Assembly: GCF_003015145.1 (NCBI RefSeq)
Contig: NZ_CP027845.1
Location: 930,001-994,000, forward strand
Direction of reading: 5' to 3'
Length of the DNA: 64,000 nt
Source of the DNA: Candidatus Phycorickettsia trachydisci
GTDB taxonomy: Bacteria; Pseudomonadota; Alphaproteobacteria; Rickettsiales; Rickettsiaceae
Shown: positions 49,498 through 58,850 of the stretch, piece by piece
Layout of the letters: each line of letters opens with the position of its first letter
Numbering within the stretch: position 1 is the stretch's first letter
Translations under genes and position numbers: made by a program
Notes under the pieces: generated by a model
Databases searched by the model: none
What the model was told of the DNA's origin: nothing
Seen by the model: the letters and a program-made list of their open reading frames with translations, nothing else

Positions 49498-49968
49498 ATG
49501 AAACACTGCATATTTTGCGGAATTGTTGCACAGACCCAAAAGAGCCATATTATATGGGAATCAGAAAATCATATAGCTTTTTTGTCTATTTTTCCAAATA
49601 TGAAAGGCGTTACGGTTGTAATACCCAAAAAGCATTTTTCTAGTTATGCTTTTAGTTTAAACGATGAGGAACTAACGCAGCTAGTGCTTGCAGCTAAACA
49701 TGTTGCTGTAAATATCTTGGATAAGAAATTAAAGGGGGTTGGAAGAACTGGTTTAGTACTTGAAGGATTTGGAGTGGATCATGTTCATGCTAAGCTATTT
49801 CCTCTACCCAACACCGCTTCTTATGCAAAAAATTGGCAACAAATTCAATCAAATGTAGATCATTATTTTCATGAATATCCTGGATACATTTGTACTAATG
49901 ATGGCCCAAAAGCTGATGATCAAGAATTAGCAAAACTTGCTAAGAGATTAAGCAACAACAACTATTAG
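49498..49968 (+). CDS. HIT-family nucleotide hydrolase/transferase
   Basis: A 156-residue histidine-triad protein. CIFCGIV at the N-terminus (the first zinc-type pair of the family), SENHIAFLSIFPNMKGVTVV and PKKHFSSYAFSL match the HIT fold. The active-site stretch is DHVHAKLFPL, so the pattern is His-x-His-x-Lys in place of the canonical His-x-His-x-His. The central catalytic histidine is kept. HIT enzymes act on AMP-linked substrates such as dinucleoside polyphosphates; the exact substrate here is unknown. Its last 29 bases overlap the end of the convergent ankyrin gene. Confidence 0.88.
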   Translation: MKHCIFCGIVAQTQKSHIIWESENHIAFLSIFPNMKGVTVVIPKKHFSSYAFSLNDEELTQLVLAAKHVAVNILDKKLKGVGRTGLVLEGFGVDHVHAKLFPLPNTASYAKNWQQIQSNVDHYFHEYPGYICTNDGPKADDQELAKLAKRLSNNNY

Positions 49969-52753
49969 CCTCCACTTCGCCCATTACATCTTGACCCGTC
50001 TCTTCTACCACATTTCTACTTTTAGGTGTATCTAAATTGATAGAATAAACTTCTTGTTCACTTTGATTTACAGATACGTGATCTAATCCGATATAATTAT
50101 GCTTTGTTATAATTTCTCTTATATCAGTCTCTATAGCAGATTCAATCAGAGACAACTTATTTCCCAATATCTTATCTAATTCACTATCTTGGTATTCTAC
50201 AGTAGACCTATACGAATAAATAATATGGAATATAGCTTTTGCTTGCTGTTCTAAATTATCACCAGCAAAAACCTTATCAAGTTGCTCTTGTTCTAAAAAG
50301 CAAAGTAGAGTATTTTTATCATCCACATCTATTTTAGCTCCTAAACTACAAAGCAATAAAACTACATTATACTTTTTAAAATCTATTGCTAGTTTCAAGG
50401 GAGAAAGACCAAGATTGTTTGTTGCATTAAGACTGATACCATTTTCTATCAAAAATTCTATAACCTCTGAATTATCATCTGAGGCCTTTTTACTTAAAGC
50501 ATGATGTAATAGAGTGTTACCCTCCTGATCCGATATATTAAGATTCCCTCCTTTCATATAGAACTTTTTTATGAGCTCAATATTACCCAAGGCTACTGCA
50601 TTATATAAAAGATTTTGATCTATATTTTTAGGCGACTCAATTGTTCCACAAGTTGTCTTTATATTTTGAATGAATTCTACCGCTTTAGGATTATCATACC
50701 TATTTGCATACTTGAATAACCTTTCCCCTACGGTAGCTGATATATGAGCCTCAACCCCATAATCAGCAATCCACTTTGCTGCAAATATCTGGCAATTAAT
50801 GTTGTAGGTATCATCTTCTAAGTTAAAGAAAGTCGCTGTGAAATCGATCTCTCTTACTTCAAGCCATTTTAAAATACTGGATTTTTGGTGCATCGCAGCA
50901 TATTTAACTAAATCTTGAACATTTCTCATCTTTAACGGCACCCCATCCATATATTTTTCTAGGGTACTCAGCTTATCTATCCTGCCACGCTTACAACATT
51001 CATAAATTAACGAGATTACGAATTCTTCTAAGAAACCTTCCGATAGACCATGCTCTACAAACCAACTTATCAGTTCGATTCTTATTGCTTTAACACCAGA
51101 ACCATCCGACATAGATCCTTCATTATAAAGTATATCAGCTCCAACTTCTTCAATATCTTCTGGAATAACGCGAGCACCATAAGCCTCTAATAATTTTAAC
51201 ACTTTTACATTTTTTGTATCAGACTTAATAACTTCGTCAAAAGGAGTATCATCATCATCATTGATTTGATTAACTGCAACGCCCTTACTTAAAAGCCAAT
51301 GAATAATAGATATATTATTTTGACGTACTGCAATGTGAAGAAGATTATTATTATACTTATCCTTTCTTTTTAAATCTTCACCATTTTCAATTAAGTAATT
51401 AATAACTTCAAAATTGCCACTTTGAATAGCATAAAAAATAGGCGTTTGACCATCTTTATCTGCTTGATTTAAATTTATTTCTTGAGACTTTAAATATTTT
51501 AAAACGTTTAAATGACCGCTCCAAGCCGCTCTATGTACTGGAGTCATTAGCTGATAATTTACCTCATCAAGCTCCAATCCTTGCTTTCTTAGGTACTCCA
51601 TAACATCTACCTGACCATCTAAAGCAGCTATATGCATTAGAGTATTTGAATTTAAAGGCTGCGTTAGATCAAAATCTATGCTTTTAAGCCATTTCAATAT
51701 TTCTACATCTAACTTAGGGTTCTGCGCACTATCCCTATCCCTTAAATATTTCTTTATTTCAACACCTAGGTCAGAATACCATTTCATTACATGAAGCTGC
51801 ATGGCATTCATCGCACAAGATATTAGGTCGACCCCATAACTACCCCTCAAAGGATTAACATCTTGCTCTATGAAATATTCTGCTATATGAATTTGACCAT
51901 TTTCTAGAGCTGTACGCATTGGACAAGAATCATAACTTCTATCTGGATCCTGAAGACTTACCCCTAGTGAAACTAAAAGCTTTACCGCTTCAAGGTGTCC
52001 ACCACTAATTGCTTCGTGCAGTGGAGTTTTATCTAAATGCCCCGGAGAGTTAAAGTTAGCCCCAGAATTTATTAAAAGGCCCATAAGTACCGTGTTACCT
52101 TCACGAGCAGCTAGATGCAACGGTGTCCAATTATCTGAATTTTTAGTGTCTACACTTAGCTTATGCTCTTCTATAAGATATTTTGACGTAATCGTCTGAT
52201 GTAAAAAAACATCCTCCCCTTCATCACTTTGGGCATCTTTAAACTCATCTGCCAATTTATTAACCTTCCCCTCTGCTATATGATGAAGTAAGTCTAAGTC
52301 TTCTAAATCTCTCGCCCCTAAACCTTTTGCTATGAACCACTTAATAACATTTAAATTACTAGACCTTGCAGCCAACTGAATAGGAACCATACCATTAGGC
52401 CCCTCAAGGTTAAGGTTAAGACCTTTTTCAAGTAGCGCTTCTAAAAATTCTCCTCTTACTCCACACGCTAATGCATGCGCTAAACCCCATGCATTAGGTG
52501 ATAGAGCATGCAGAGCCGCTCCTTGACGCAATAAAAGCATTATTTCATTACCATCTCCTTTTAAGGCTGCAGCAAATAACAAGTTGAATTTTTTCTGGCC
52601 TAACTCACCTAAGATCGGAAATGATACTTCTTCTAATTTATCAGGATAAATCTTTGCCTCATTATTCATATCTATGTCAATAGAAGACATTGTGAATCTC
52701 TTATGTAAATTATTTGCTTTGGAGATCCTGTTATGTGTGTCAATGGTTGGCAT
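49940..52753 (-). CDS. Large ankyrin repeat protein with C-terminal CaaX box, 937 aa
   Basis: About fifteen or more ankyrin repeats cover most of residues 50-830 in three blocks (for example TPLHLAAREGNTVLMGLLI, TPVHRAAWSGHLNVLKYL, TLLHHALSKKASDDNSEVIE). They are interrupted around 560-700 by degenerate repeats. The last residues are EANSCCCLIS: the final Cys-Leu-Ile-Ser fits a CaaX box for farnesylation, and the two preceding cysteines could be palmitoylated. Bacteria lack the prenyltransferase, so such a motif only makes sense in a host cell, as shown for Legionella AnkB. A minus-strand TATAAT at 52769-52774 puts the first ATG (52753) close to the transcript start; an ATG 21 codons later (MSSIDIDMNN) is a possible alternative. 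The gene overlaps the HIT gene tail-to-tail by 29 bases. Confidence 0.85.
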   Translation of the reverse strand: MPTIDTHNRISKANNLHKRFTMSSIDIDMNNEAKIYPDKLEEVSFPILGELGQKKFNLLFAAALKGDGNEIMLLLRQGAALHALSPNAWGLAHALACGVRGEFLEALLEKGLNLNLEGPNGMVPIQLAARSSNLNVIKWFIAKGLGARDLEDLDLLHHIAEGKVNKLADEFKDAQSDEGEDVFLHQTITSKYLIEEHKLSVDTKNSDNWTPLHLAAREGNTVLMGLLINSGANFNSPGHLDKTPLHEAISGGHLEAVKLLVSLGVSLQDPDRSYDSCPMRTALENGQIHIAEYFIEQDVNPLRGSYGVDLISCAMNAMQLHVMKWYSDLGVEIKKYLRDRDSAQNPKLDVEILKWLKSIDFDLTQPLNSNTLMHIAALDGQVDVMEYLRKQGLELDEVNYQLMTPVHRAAWSGHLNVLKYLKSQEINLNQADKDGQTPIFYAIQSGNFEVINYLIENGEDLKRKDKYNNNLLHIAVRQNNISIIHWLLSKGVAVNQINDDDDTPFDEVIKSDTKNVKVLKLLEAYGARVIPEDIEEVGADILYNEGSMSDGSGVKAIRIELISWFVEHGLSEGFLEEFVISLIYECCKRGRIDKLSTLEKYMDGVPLKMRNVQDLVKYAAMHQKSSILKWLEVREIDFTATFFNLEDDTYNINCQIFAAKWIADYGVEAHISATVGERLFKYANRYDNPKAVEFIQNIKTTCGTIESPKNIDQNLLYNAVALGNIELIKKFYMKGGNLNISDQEGNTLLHHALSKKASDDNSEVIEFLIENGISLNATNNLGLSPLKLAIDFKKYNVVLLLCSLGAKIDVDDKNTLLCFLEQEQLDKVFAGDNLEQQAKAIFHIIYSYRSTVEYQDSELDKILGNKLSLIESAIETDIREIITKHNYIGLDHVSVNQSEQEVYSINLDTPKSRNVVEETGQDVMGEVEANSCCCLIS

Positions 52754-52924
52754 ATCGCATATTATTAAATTATAGTTCAGTAATATACTAAAAAATATAA
52801 TATATAACAGTAAAGTAATTTAAAAAATAAAAAATTAATAATGTTTGGGATCTTTTAACAAAGAAAAAATCAAATAATAACTTATAGGAAATCTTTGTTA
52901 TTACTACTTTTATCTCTAGTATAC

Positions 52925-52950
52925 GATAAAAATAATGAATTATTTTTATC
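52925..52950. repeat. 26-base perfect palindrome
   Basis: GATAAAAATAAT and its exact complement ATTATTTTTATC stand around a two-base centre. The site lies in the gap between the large ankyrin gene (its start is 172 bases away) and the decayed locus that begins at about 52955. It could be an operator, a cruciform or a hairpin at the end of a lost gene. Confidence 0.6.
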
Positions 52951-52954
52951 ATAA

Positions 52955-53787
52955 CCTTCTATTCTGAAATACTCGAAACATATTAAAGACTATGATTACG
53001 AACAAAATGGACATTTTCTAGCAAAAGCTATTAACAATGCAAATAAAGACAGTGCTCTTTTAATACATAACGAAAGTAATGATGACTGGGTTAACATAGC
53101 GATGACACTTTTAGACGATCCAACAATCGCTACACATTATGTACCTGTCAGAGATCTAGTTAAATGTTTGGCAGAAGGTAATATAGACTTAGCAATAAAA
53201 TTATACCATTCTCCAGATAATCACGAATTGCAGTATAGAGCAAACGGGTTATTAAGCGAACTCATCTATACAGCCCAGAGCAATAAACAACTGTTAGCTC
53301 AAATTAATGAGATAAACCATTCACTATGCATCATAACCTTCATCAAAAATCTAAAAAACACTAAAGAGAATGGTGGCTCAATCAACGAAATGCAAAATAC
53401 AATATAAGTATGAAGAAACTGACACCAAAAGCTGCGAAACTATACATCACTCAAATACAGGTTTAAAAAAATTCTACAAATAAAACTTCTCAACAAAATC
53501 ATACTAAACAAACTAAAGCTTCCTTCAACTGGTTAAGCCAAAAGTTTTTTAATAAAAATTCTAAAATAGCCGCAACCGACAACACTGAAAAACAAAAATC
53601 TACAACAGGTTCGCCAAAATCATTTCAAAAAATAGATAACACGAACATGCAAAATATAACTAATATGGAAGAAACGAATAAAATCCCAGCAAAATTATAC
53701 GATAAGTATCACCAATCACAATACTCAGCAGACGACCTAGAAATTTATAGCACTACAGTTGAGATTACTGGAGATGACACAGATTAG
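52955..53787 (+). pseudogene. Decayed gene of unknown family
   Basis: Three frames in succession carry protein-like sequence. The first is open from 52955 and includes DYDYEQNGHFLAKAINNANK; after an internal ATG at 53102 it reads MTLLDDPTIATHYVPVRDLV and goes on to a stop at 53405-53407. The second, overlapping, reads KYEETDTKSCETIHHSNTGL and stops at about 53490. The third reads TSQQNHTKQTKASFNWLSQK and ends EITGDDTD with TAG at 53785-53787. No start codon is found at the head of the first frame. This is best read as one former gene of about 275 codons with two frameshifts and a lost start. The middle 101-codon frame might still be made. I do not recognise the family; the end is Thr/Asn/Asp-rich and probably disordered. 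Confidence 0.5.
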
Positions 53788-53913
53788 ACTCTGCAGGTTT
53801 TCAGGAAATGTAGTTTGCACATACTTCGTAATATTTTGTAATATAATAATCCTATAAATTTATCGTTTTTGGATTATTATAATGAAGGATTATATTAAAT
53901 TAACGTAAATATT

Positions 53914-54759
53914 ATGAATTATCAAGCTACCATTTGTACATCTATGAGTTGTTATGGAGAGGGTGTACATGGTGGCAGGATGTCTCAACTGATTTTAGAG
54001 CCCGCTCCTGCAAACACTGGAATTGTTTTTATTCGCACAGATGTTACAAAACATCCAAACGTAATACAAGCAACATATAATAATGTCACAGAAACTAACC
54101 TTTCAACAATAGTTTCAAACGAACACGGAGTAAAAGTATCTACTATTGAACATCTCATGGCCGCTCTTTACAGCTTCCAAATTGATAATCTTATTATTAA
54201 AATCGATGGTCCCGAAGTTCCTATTATGGATGGTAGCAGCAGACCATTTATCTTCATGCTAGAATGTGCTGGCACTAAAATATTAGATACCAAAAGAAAA
54301 TCCATTAAAATTTTAAAAGAACTTGAAGTATCTCATGGTGATGCGTTTATAACAGTTAAGCCCGATGATACTCTTGAGATTGACACATCTATAGATTTTG
54401 CAAGCAGCATCATTGGAAAGCAGCAAATGACATTTAACAATAATAGTATATTTAAAGATGAGATTGCTGCAGCACGTAGCTTTGGGTTTGTGCGCGATTT
54501 AAAATACTTAAACAGCAGAGGTCTTGCTCTTGGCGTTAGTCTTCAAAATGCTGTTGGAATCGATGAGCAAGATAAAGCATTAGTAGATCTACGTTTCGAA
54601 GATGAATTCGTAAGGCATAAAATCTTAGACTCAATAGGTGATTTTTACACCGCTGGCAATGTTATCGGCAACTTCCGCTGTCATAAAAGTGGTCACTTTT
54701 TAAACAATCAAATTCTTCGCAAAATCTTTTCAGATTCAAGCAATTATATCGTTTGCTAG
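53914..54759 (+). CDS. lpxC: UDP-3-O-acyl-N-acetylglucosamine deacetylase
   Basis: LpxC carries out the first committed step of lipid A synthesis, a zinc-dependent deacetylation. The 281-residue product has GEGVHGG at the N-terminus, APANTGIVFIRTDV, and zinc ligands His80 (STIEHLMAAL), His235 and Asp239 (RHKILDSIGD), with the catalytic His261 in KSGHFLNN. The family length is about 300, so it is complete. Its presence means the organism makes LPS, as Rickettsia does and Ehrlichia/Anaplasma do not. A TTGCAC at 53815 with TATAAT at 53842 may be the promoter, though the 21-base gap is long. Confidence 0.94.
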   Translation: MNYQATICTSMSCYGEGVHGGRMSQLILEPAPANTGIVFIRTDVTKHPNVIQATYNNVTETNLSTIVSNEHGVKVSTIEHLMAALYSFQIDNLIIKIDGPEVPIMDGSSRPFIFMLECAGTKILDTKRKSIKILKELEVSHGDAFITVKPDDTLEIDTSIDFASSIIGKQQMTFNNNSIFKDEIAAARSFGFVRDLKYLNSRGLALGVSLQNAVGIDEQDKALVDLRFEDEFVRHKILDSIGDFYTAGNVIGNFRCHKSGHFLNNQILRKIFSDSSNYIVC

Positions 54760-54852
54760 AAGCATTGCTGAAAAGATATCACTAAAACTCTAGGAAAACG
54801 TAATGTTATAAAGTATTCTATTTTGTGATAATAACAAAATACACATATCAAA

Positions 54853-55542
54853 ATGGACGGTAAGGAGATAGATTTGATATCAGCAATAGATAAAAGTGAC
54901 TTGACAACTGTAGAAAAACTTTTAAGTCAAGGAGTTGATATAGATAGTCTTGTTCTACAAAAAGTTGCTGCATGTCAGAATATAGAAATAGTAAGGGCAA
55001 TATTAGAAAAAATCCCTAATCCAGATAGACAACAAAGCGACAGGCCCACTCCTCTGCAAACAGCAGTAGAATGTAATTCTCCTGAAGTTGTAAAGCTATT
55101 CCTGGATAAGCGCGCAAATCCTAACCTGTATAACCGAGGTAACGGAAAGACAATATTATTTAGCGCCATAGAAAGAGGAGATACTGCAATGCTAAGGCTA
55201 CTCTTAGATTATGGCTTAAACGTTGATGAACCTATTTATCGCACAGGAATATATAGAATCCGCGAAAGAGATTCTCGAGGATTTAGAACTCTTAATGGAG
55301 AACGCACTCAGGAGATTAATAGAATAAAAACCCTACCACCTGAGGCTTATGCACGTGAACGTGGATTAACTGAAATAGCTACAATGATAGAAGAACATCG
55401 AAAGTCAAAAGAACAAAAAGCTAGCTACGATTCTTCAACGATTGTCGCTGAAGGCTATATTAGTGAGGGAACAGACGTTACGAATCGTACAAGTTGGGTT
55501 GGATCAATTTCTGACAAACCCCCTTCTCCAAAGCAAAGATGA
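54853..55542 (+). CDS. Small ankyrin repeat protein, 229 aa
   Basis: Four ankyrin repeats fill residues 8-135: LISAIDKSDLTTVEKLLSQG, IEIVRAILEKIPNP, TPLQTAVECNSPEVVKLFL and TILFSAIERGDTAMLRLLLD. A basic Arg/Glu-rich helix follows (RIRERDSRGFRTLNGERTQE), then a Ser/Thr-rich tail ending PPSPKQR. No signal peptide or membrane span is present. The start ATG follows AT-rich sequence with an imperfect dyad (TTTTGT / ACAAAA, about 54824-54842). It sits between lpxC and the pyruvate dehydrogenase operon with no functional tie to either. A host-directed role is possible only by analogy. Confidence 0.75.
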   Translation: MDGKEIDLISAIDKSDLTTVEKLLSQGVDIDSLVLQKVAACQNIEIVRAILEKIPNPDRQQSDRPTPLQTAVECNSPEVVKLFLDKRANPNLYNRGNGKTILFSAIERGDTAMLRLLLDYGLNVDEPIYRTGIYRIRERDSRGFRTLNGERTQEINRIKTLPPEAYARERGLTEIATMIEEHRKSKEQKASYDSSTIVAEGYISEGTDVTNRTSWVGSISDKPPSPKQR

Positions 55543-55623
55543 AGAAATTATAGTTTTGACAGATGAGTCAACTTAGAAAATTTATCACACCTTTATTCAT
55601 TAAAGCGTTTTAAGAATTTTTGC

Positions 55624-55652
55624 TTGACAAAAAGGACCGCAGAAACGATTAT
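55624..55652 (+). promoter_or_regulatory. Probable promoter of the pdhA-pdhB-pdhC-lpd operon
   Basis: A perfect TTGACA (55624-55629) and GATTAT (55647-55652, four of six matches) stand 17 bases apart. The pdhA start follows 30 bases after the -10. An overlapping TATAAA at 55650 is another option but at 20-base spacing. Confidence 0.55.
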
Positions 55653-55682
55653 AAAACTTGTCTAATATAGAAAATTTCTCTA

Positions 55683-56645
55683 ATGTTAAACAAAGATTTA
55701 TACATCTCTGCTCTTAAGCAGATGCTTCTTATCCGCAGGTTTGAAGAAAAATGTGCCCAATTTTATGGTATGCAAATGATAGGTGGTTTTTGCCATCTAT
55801 ACATAGGTCAAGAAGCCGTAGTTGCAGCTACATTTGCTGCAAAAAAGCCTAACGATCCAACAGTGACAAGTTATCGCTGCCATGGTCATACTATTGCATC
55901 TGGAATAGATCCAAAATACGTTTTTGCTGAGCTCTTAGGTAGAGATACTGGCTCGTCAAGAGGCAAAGGAGGTTCAATGCACCTATTTAATACAGATGGT
56001 CATTTTTATGGAGGCCACGGTATTGTTGCTGCCCAAATTCCAATAGGAACAGGTCTGGCTTTTGCTCAAAAGTATAGAAAAACAGGCAATATCTGCTATA
56101 CATTTTTAGGAGATGGTGCTGCCAACCAAGGTCAAATGTTTGAGGCATTTAACATGGCTGAGCTTTGGTCTTTACCAGTACTTTACATTATAGAAAACAA
56201 CGAATACGCTATGGGAACATCTGTTGCAAGGTCTACAGGTGAGTCTCATCTATATAAAAGAGGAGAGTCTTTAGGTATTAAAGGCGCGCAAGTTGATGGT
56301 ATGGATTTCGAAAAAACTTATACAGCAATCAAAAAGGCTACCGATGAGATAAGAAAAACTAACATTCCTCAAATTTTGGAAGTAAAAACTTATCGCTATC
56401 GTGGCCATTCAATGTCTGATCCAGCTACTTACAGAACTAAAGAAGAGGTAGAAGGATATAAGGCAAATGACCCAATCGAGCGTATAAAAAAGCAGATTGT
56501 AGCTAAAAAGTACTTAGATGAAGCGCAGATAAAAGAGATGGATCAAGAAATTAAGCAAGTCATTAAAGAGGCTGCAAGTTTTGCAGAAACCTCTCCTCTG
56601 CCTCAGGAACAAGAATTATATACAGATATCTATATACAAGTATGA
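55683..56645 (+). CDS. pdhA: Pyruvate dehydrogenase E1 component, alpha subunit
   Basis: With PdhB it decarboxylates pyruvate using thiamine diphosphate and passes the acetyl group to the lipoyl arm of E2. The 320 residues show the family start ([32 protein letters not shown]), the regulatory/active-site region [11 protein letters not shown], the GKGGSMHLF motif and the thiamine-binding segment GDGAANQGQ...[28 protein letters not shown] is the phosphorylation-loop region of the mitochondrial relative. It is the first gene of the four-gene operon and overlaps pdhB by 4 bases. The split alpha/beta E1 is the alphaproteobacterial and mitochondrial type. Confidence 0.96.
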   Translation: MLNKDLYISALKQMLLIRRFEEKCAQFYGMQMIGGFCHLYIGQEAVVAATFAAKKPNDPTVTSYRCHGHTIASGIDPKYVFAELLGRDTGSSRGKGGSMHLFNTDGHFYGGHGIVAAQIPIGTGLAFAQKYRKTGNICYTFLGDGAANQGQMFEAFNMAELWSLPVLYIIENNEYAMGTSVARSTGESHLYKRGESLGIKGAQVDGMDFEKTYTAIKKATDEIRKTNIPQILEVKTYRYRGHSMSDPATYRTKEEVEGYKANDPIERIKKQIVAKKYLDEAQIKEMDQEIKQVIKEAASFAETSPLPQEQELYTDIYIQV

Positions 56646-57625
56646 CTCAAATTACAGTTAGACAAGCATTAAGAGATGCGATGTATGAAGAAATGAAGGC
56701 TGATGAAACAGTTTTCCTTATGGGCGAAGAAGTAGCACAATATAAAGGTGCCTATAAGGTATCACAAGATTTGCTAGAGCATTTTGGACCTGAACGAATT
56801 ATTGATACACCTATTACAGAGCACGGATTTACTGGTCTTGCAATTGGCGCTGCTTTTGGAGGATTAAAGCCAATAGTTGAGTTTATGACCTTCAATTTTG
56901 CCATGCAAGCAATCGACCAGATCATTAATTCTGCAGCCAAAACGCATTACATGTCAGGTGGGAAGATTAAATGTCCTATAGTCTTCCGTGGACCAAATGG
57001 TGCAGCAGCTAGAGTCGCAGCTCAGCACAGCCAAAATTATTCTGCATGGTATGCTCATGTGCCTGGACTAAAAGTTATTGCGCCATATAGCGCAGAAGAT
57101 GCAAAAGGCTTATTAAAAAGCGCTATTAGAGATCCTAATCCTGTCATCTTCCTAGAAAACGAGATCTTATATGGACATACTTTTGATGTACCAGATGAGG
57201 TGAGCGATATAGAAATTGGTAAGGCTAGAATTGTGCGCACAGGAAAAGATGTCACAATCATAAGTTTTTCGCGCCAAATGGAACTAGCCATAAAAGCAGC
57301 AGATGAGTTAGCAAACTTAGGAATTGATGCTGAAGTAATTGACCTTAGAACCTTGCGGCCACTAGATGAAGATACAATACTAAGCTCAGTTAAAAAGACT
57401 AATAGAGTTGTTACTGTTGAAGAAGGGTGGTTTTTTGCGGGTATTGGAGTTAGTATCGCTGGAATCATTATGCAAAAAGCTTTTGATTATCTAGATGCTC
57501 CTGTGGAATTTGTGACAGGTAAAGATGTCCCGCTGCCTTATGCTGAAAATCTAGAGAAATTAGCTCTACCTAGCTTAGATGAAGTAATTGCTGCTGCAAA
57601 AAAAGTGTGTTATATACAGAAATAA
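56642..57625 (+). CDS. pdhB: Pyruvate dehydrogenase E1 component, beta subunit
   Basis: Partner of PdhA in the E1 heterotetramer. The 327 residues begin directly with [19 protein letters not shown], so there is no N-terminal lipoyl domain as found in some alphaproteobacterial PdhB proteins. Family motifs are [51 protein letters not shown] and the late [13 protein letters not shown]. The start overlaps pdhA by 4 bases and pdhC starts 13 bases after its end. Confidence 0.96.
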   Translation: MTQITVRQALRDAMYEEMKADETVFLMGEEVAQYKGAYKVSQDLLEHFGPERIIDTPITEHGFTGLAIGAAFGGLKPIVEFMTFNFAMQAIDQIINSAAKTHYMSGGKIKCPIVFRGPNGAAARVAAQHSQNYSAWYAHVPGLKVIAPYSAEDAKGLLKSAIRDPNPVIFLENEILYGHTFDVPDEVSDIEIGKARIVRTGKDVTIISFSRQMELAIKAADELANLGIDAEVIDLRTLRPLDEDTILSSVKKTNRVVTVEEGWFFAGIGVSIAGIIMQKAFDYLDAPVEFVTGKDVPLPYAENLEKLALPSLDEVIAAAKKVCYIQK

Positions 57626-57638
57626 ATATAAAGTTGCT

Positions 57639-58844
57639 ATGCCTATAAATATTTTAATGCCTGCTTTATCGCCAACTATGACGAAAGGAAATTTGATCAA
57701 GTGGTATAAAAAAGAAGGAGATGAGGTTTCATCCGGAGAAGTTATTTTTGATGTTGAAACCGATAAAGCTACTATGGAGGTTGAAGCTCCTGGAGATGGG
57801 AAGTTAGGCAAAATTGTTATAGGAGATCAAAGCAAGGATATAGCAGTAGGTAGTATTGTCGGGTTGCTTTTAGAAGATGGGGAAGAGGCAAGTAATTTGC
57901 AAGTACCTGAAAAAACTCCTGAGCCTTCTAGTCCAAAAGCTGAGCCAGAAGAAAAAGTACATATCGAAATTTCTGCACCAGCTTGTAAATCTCAGGCGCC
58001 AGAAAAACCAGCAGAAAAAGTTTTTGTATCGCCTCTTGCAAAAAGAATGGCCGAGCAAAACAATATTAATCTAAAAACTTTACAAGGTAGCGGCCCTAAC
58101 AACAGAGTCGTTAAATCAGATATCTTAGCGTTTTTAGCAAACAACGGACTAAGAGTAGTAGCTCAAGAGGTAGAGTTGGTACCACACAGTGCTATGAGGG
58201 TGGCAATTGCATCAAGGTTAACAGAGTCTAAACAAACTATACCTCATTTTTATCTAAATATTGAGGCACAAGTTGATGAATTGCTAAAGGTTAGGAGCGC
58301 GATTAACTCCAAAAGCAGTACCAAAATCTCTATTAATGACTTCATTATCAAAGCGTGCGGCCTAGCTCTTAAAGAGCTACCAGGAGTAAATAGCAGCTGG
58401 AGTGATGAAGGTATTAAAAGGTATAGCAGCGTTGATGTATCAGTTGCCGTATCTGTAGATCAAGGCTTAATTACCCCTATCATTAAAGATACAGACCTTA
58501 AATCTTTATCTAATATTTCGAATGAAATGAAAAGTTTAGCTACTAGAGCTAAAGAAAACAAGCTTAAATTAGAAGAGTTCCAAGGAGGAAATTTTACTAT
58601 ATCTAACCTAGGAATGTTTGGTATTAAGCATTTTGCTGCAATTATCAATCCTCCTCAATCTTGCATCTTGGCAGTTGGTGCCTTAAATCAAAAGCCTGTA
58701 GTGAAAGATGGTCAAATTGTTGTAGGGAACGTAATAGAATTTACTTTATCATGTGATCATAGGGTAGTAGATGGGGTCTTAGGAGCTGAGTTCTTGAAGT
58801 TATTAAAAGGCTATCTAGAAGAGCCGCTTAGTATTTTAATATAA
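57639..58844 (+). CDS. pdhC: Dihydrolipoamide acetyltransferase (E2 of pyruvate dehydrogenase)
   Basis: The core enzyme that moves the acetyl group from lipoamide to CoA. The 401 residues hold one lipoyl domain (2-78; lipoylated Lys in VETDKATMEVEAPG) and a Pro/Glu/Lys-rich linker. A peripheral subunit-binding domain lies at about 126-165 (VSPLAKRMAEQNN, GSGPNNRVVKSDI). The catalytic domain ends in CDHRVVDGVLGAEFLK, with the active-site His-x-x-x-Asp-Gly. I placed the start at ATG 57639 because MPINILMPALSPTM is the conserved E2 beginning; the frame is open further up to 57588 inside pdhB, but those residues are not conserved. Confidence 0.95.
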   Translation: MPINILMPALSPTMTKGNLIKWYKKEGDEVSSGEVIFDVETDKATMEVEAPGDGKLGKIVIGDQSKDIAVGSIVGLLLEDGEEASNLQVPEKTPEPSSPKAEPEEKVHIEISAPACKSQAPEKPAEKVFVSPLAKRMAEQNNINLKTLQGSGPNNRVVKSDILAFLANNGLRVVAQEVELVPHSAMRVAIASRLTESKQTIPHFYLNIEAQVDELLKVRSAINSKSSTKISINDFIIKACGLALKELPGVNSSWSDEGIKRYSSVDVSVAVSVDQGLITPIIKDTDLKSLSNISNEMKSLATRAKENKLKLEEFQGGNFTISNLGMFGIKHFAAIINPPQSCILAVGALNQKPVVKDGQIVVGNVIEFTLSCDHRVVDGVLGAEFLKLLKGYLEEPLSILI

Positions 58845-58850
58845 AATTAT

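Noticed and set aside
57055-57468. 137-codon minus-strand frame
   Set aside because: Antisense to pdhB with intact family motifs; no independent signal.
57588-57638. Upstream start for pdhC adding 17 residues
   Set aside because: It overlaps the end of pdhB and places non-conserved residues ahead of the normal lipoyl-domain start at ATG 57639.
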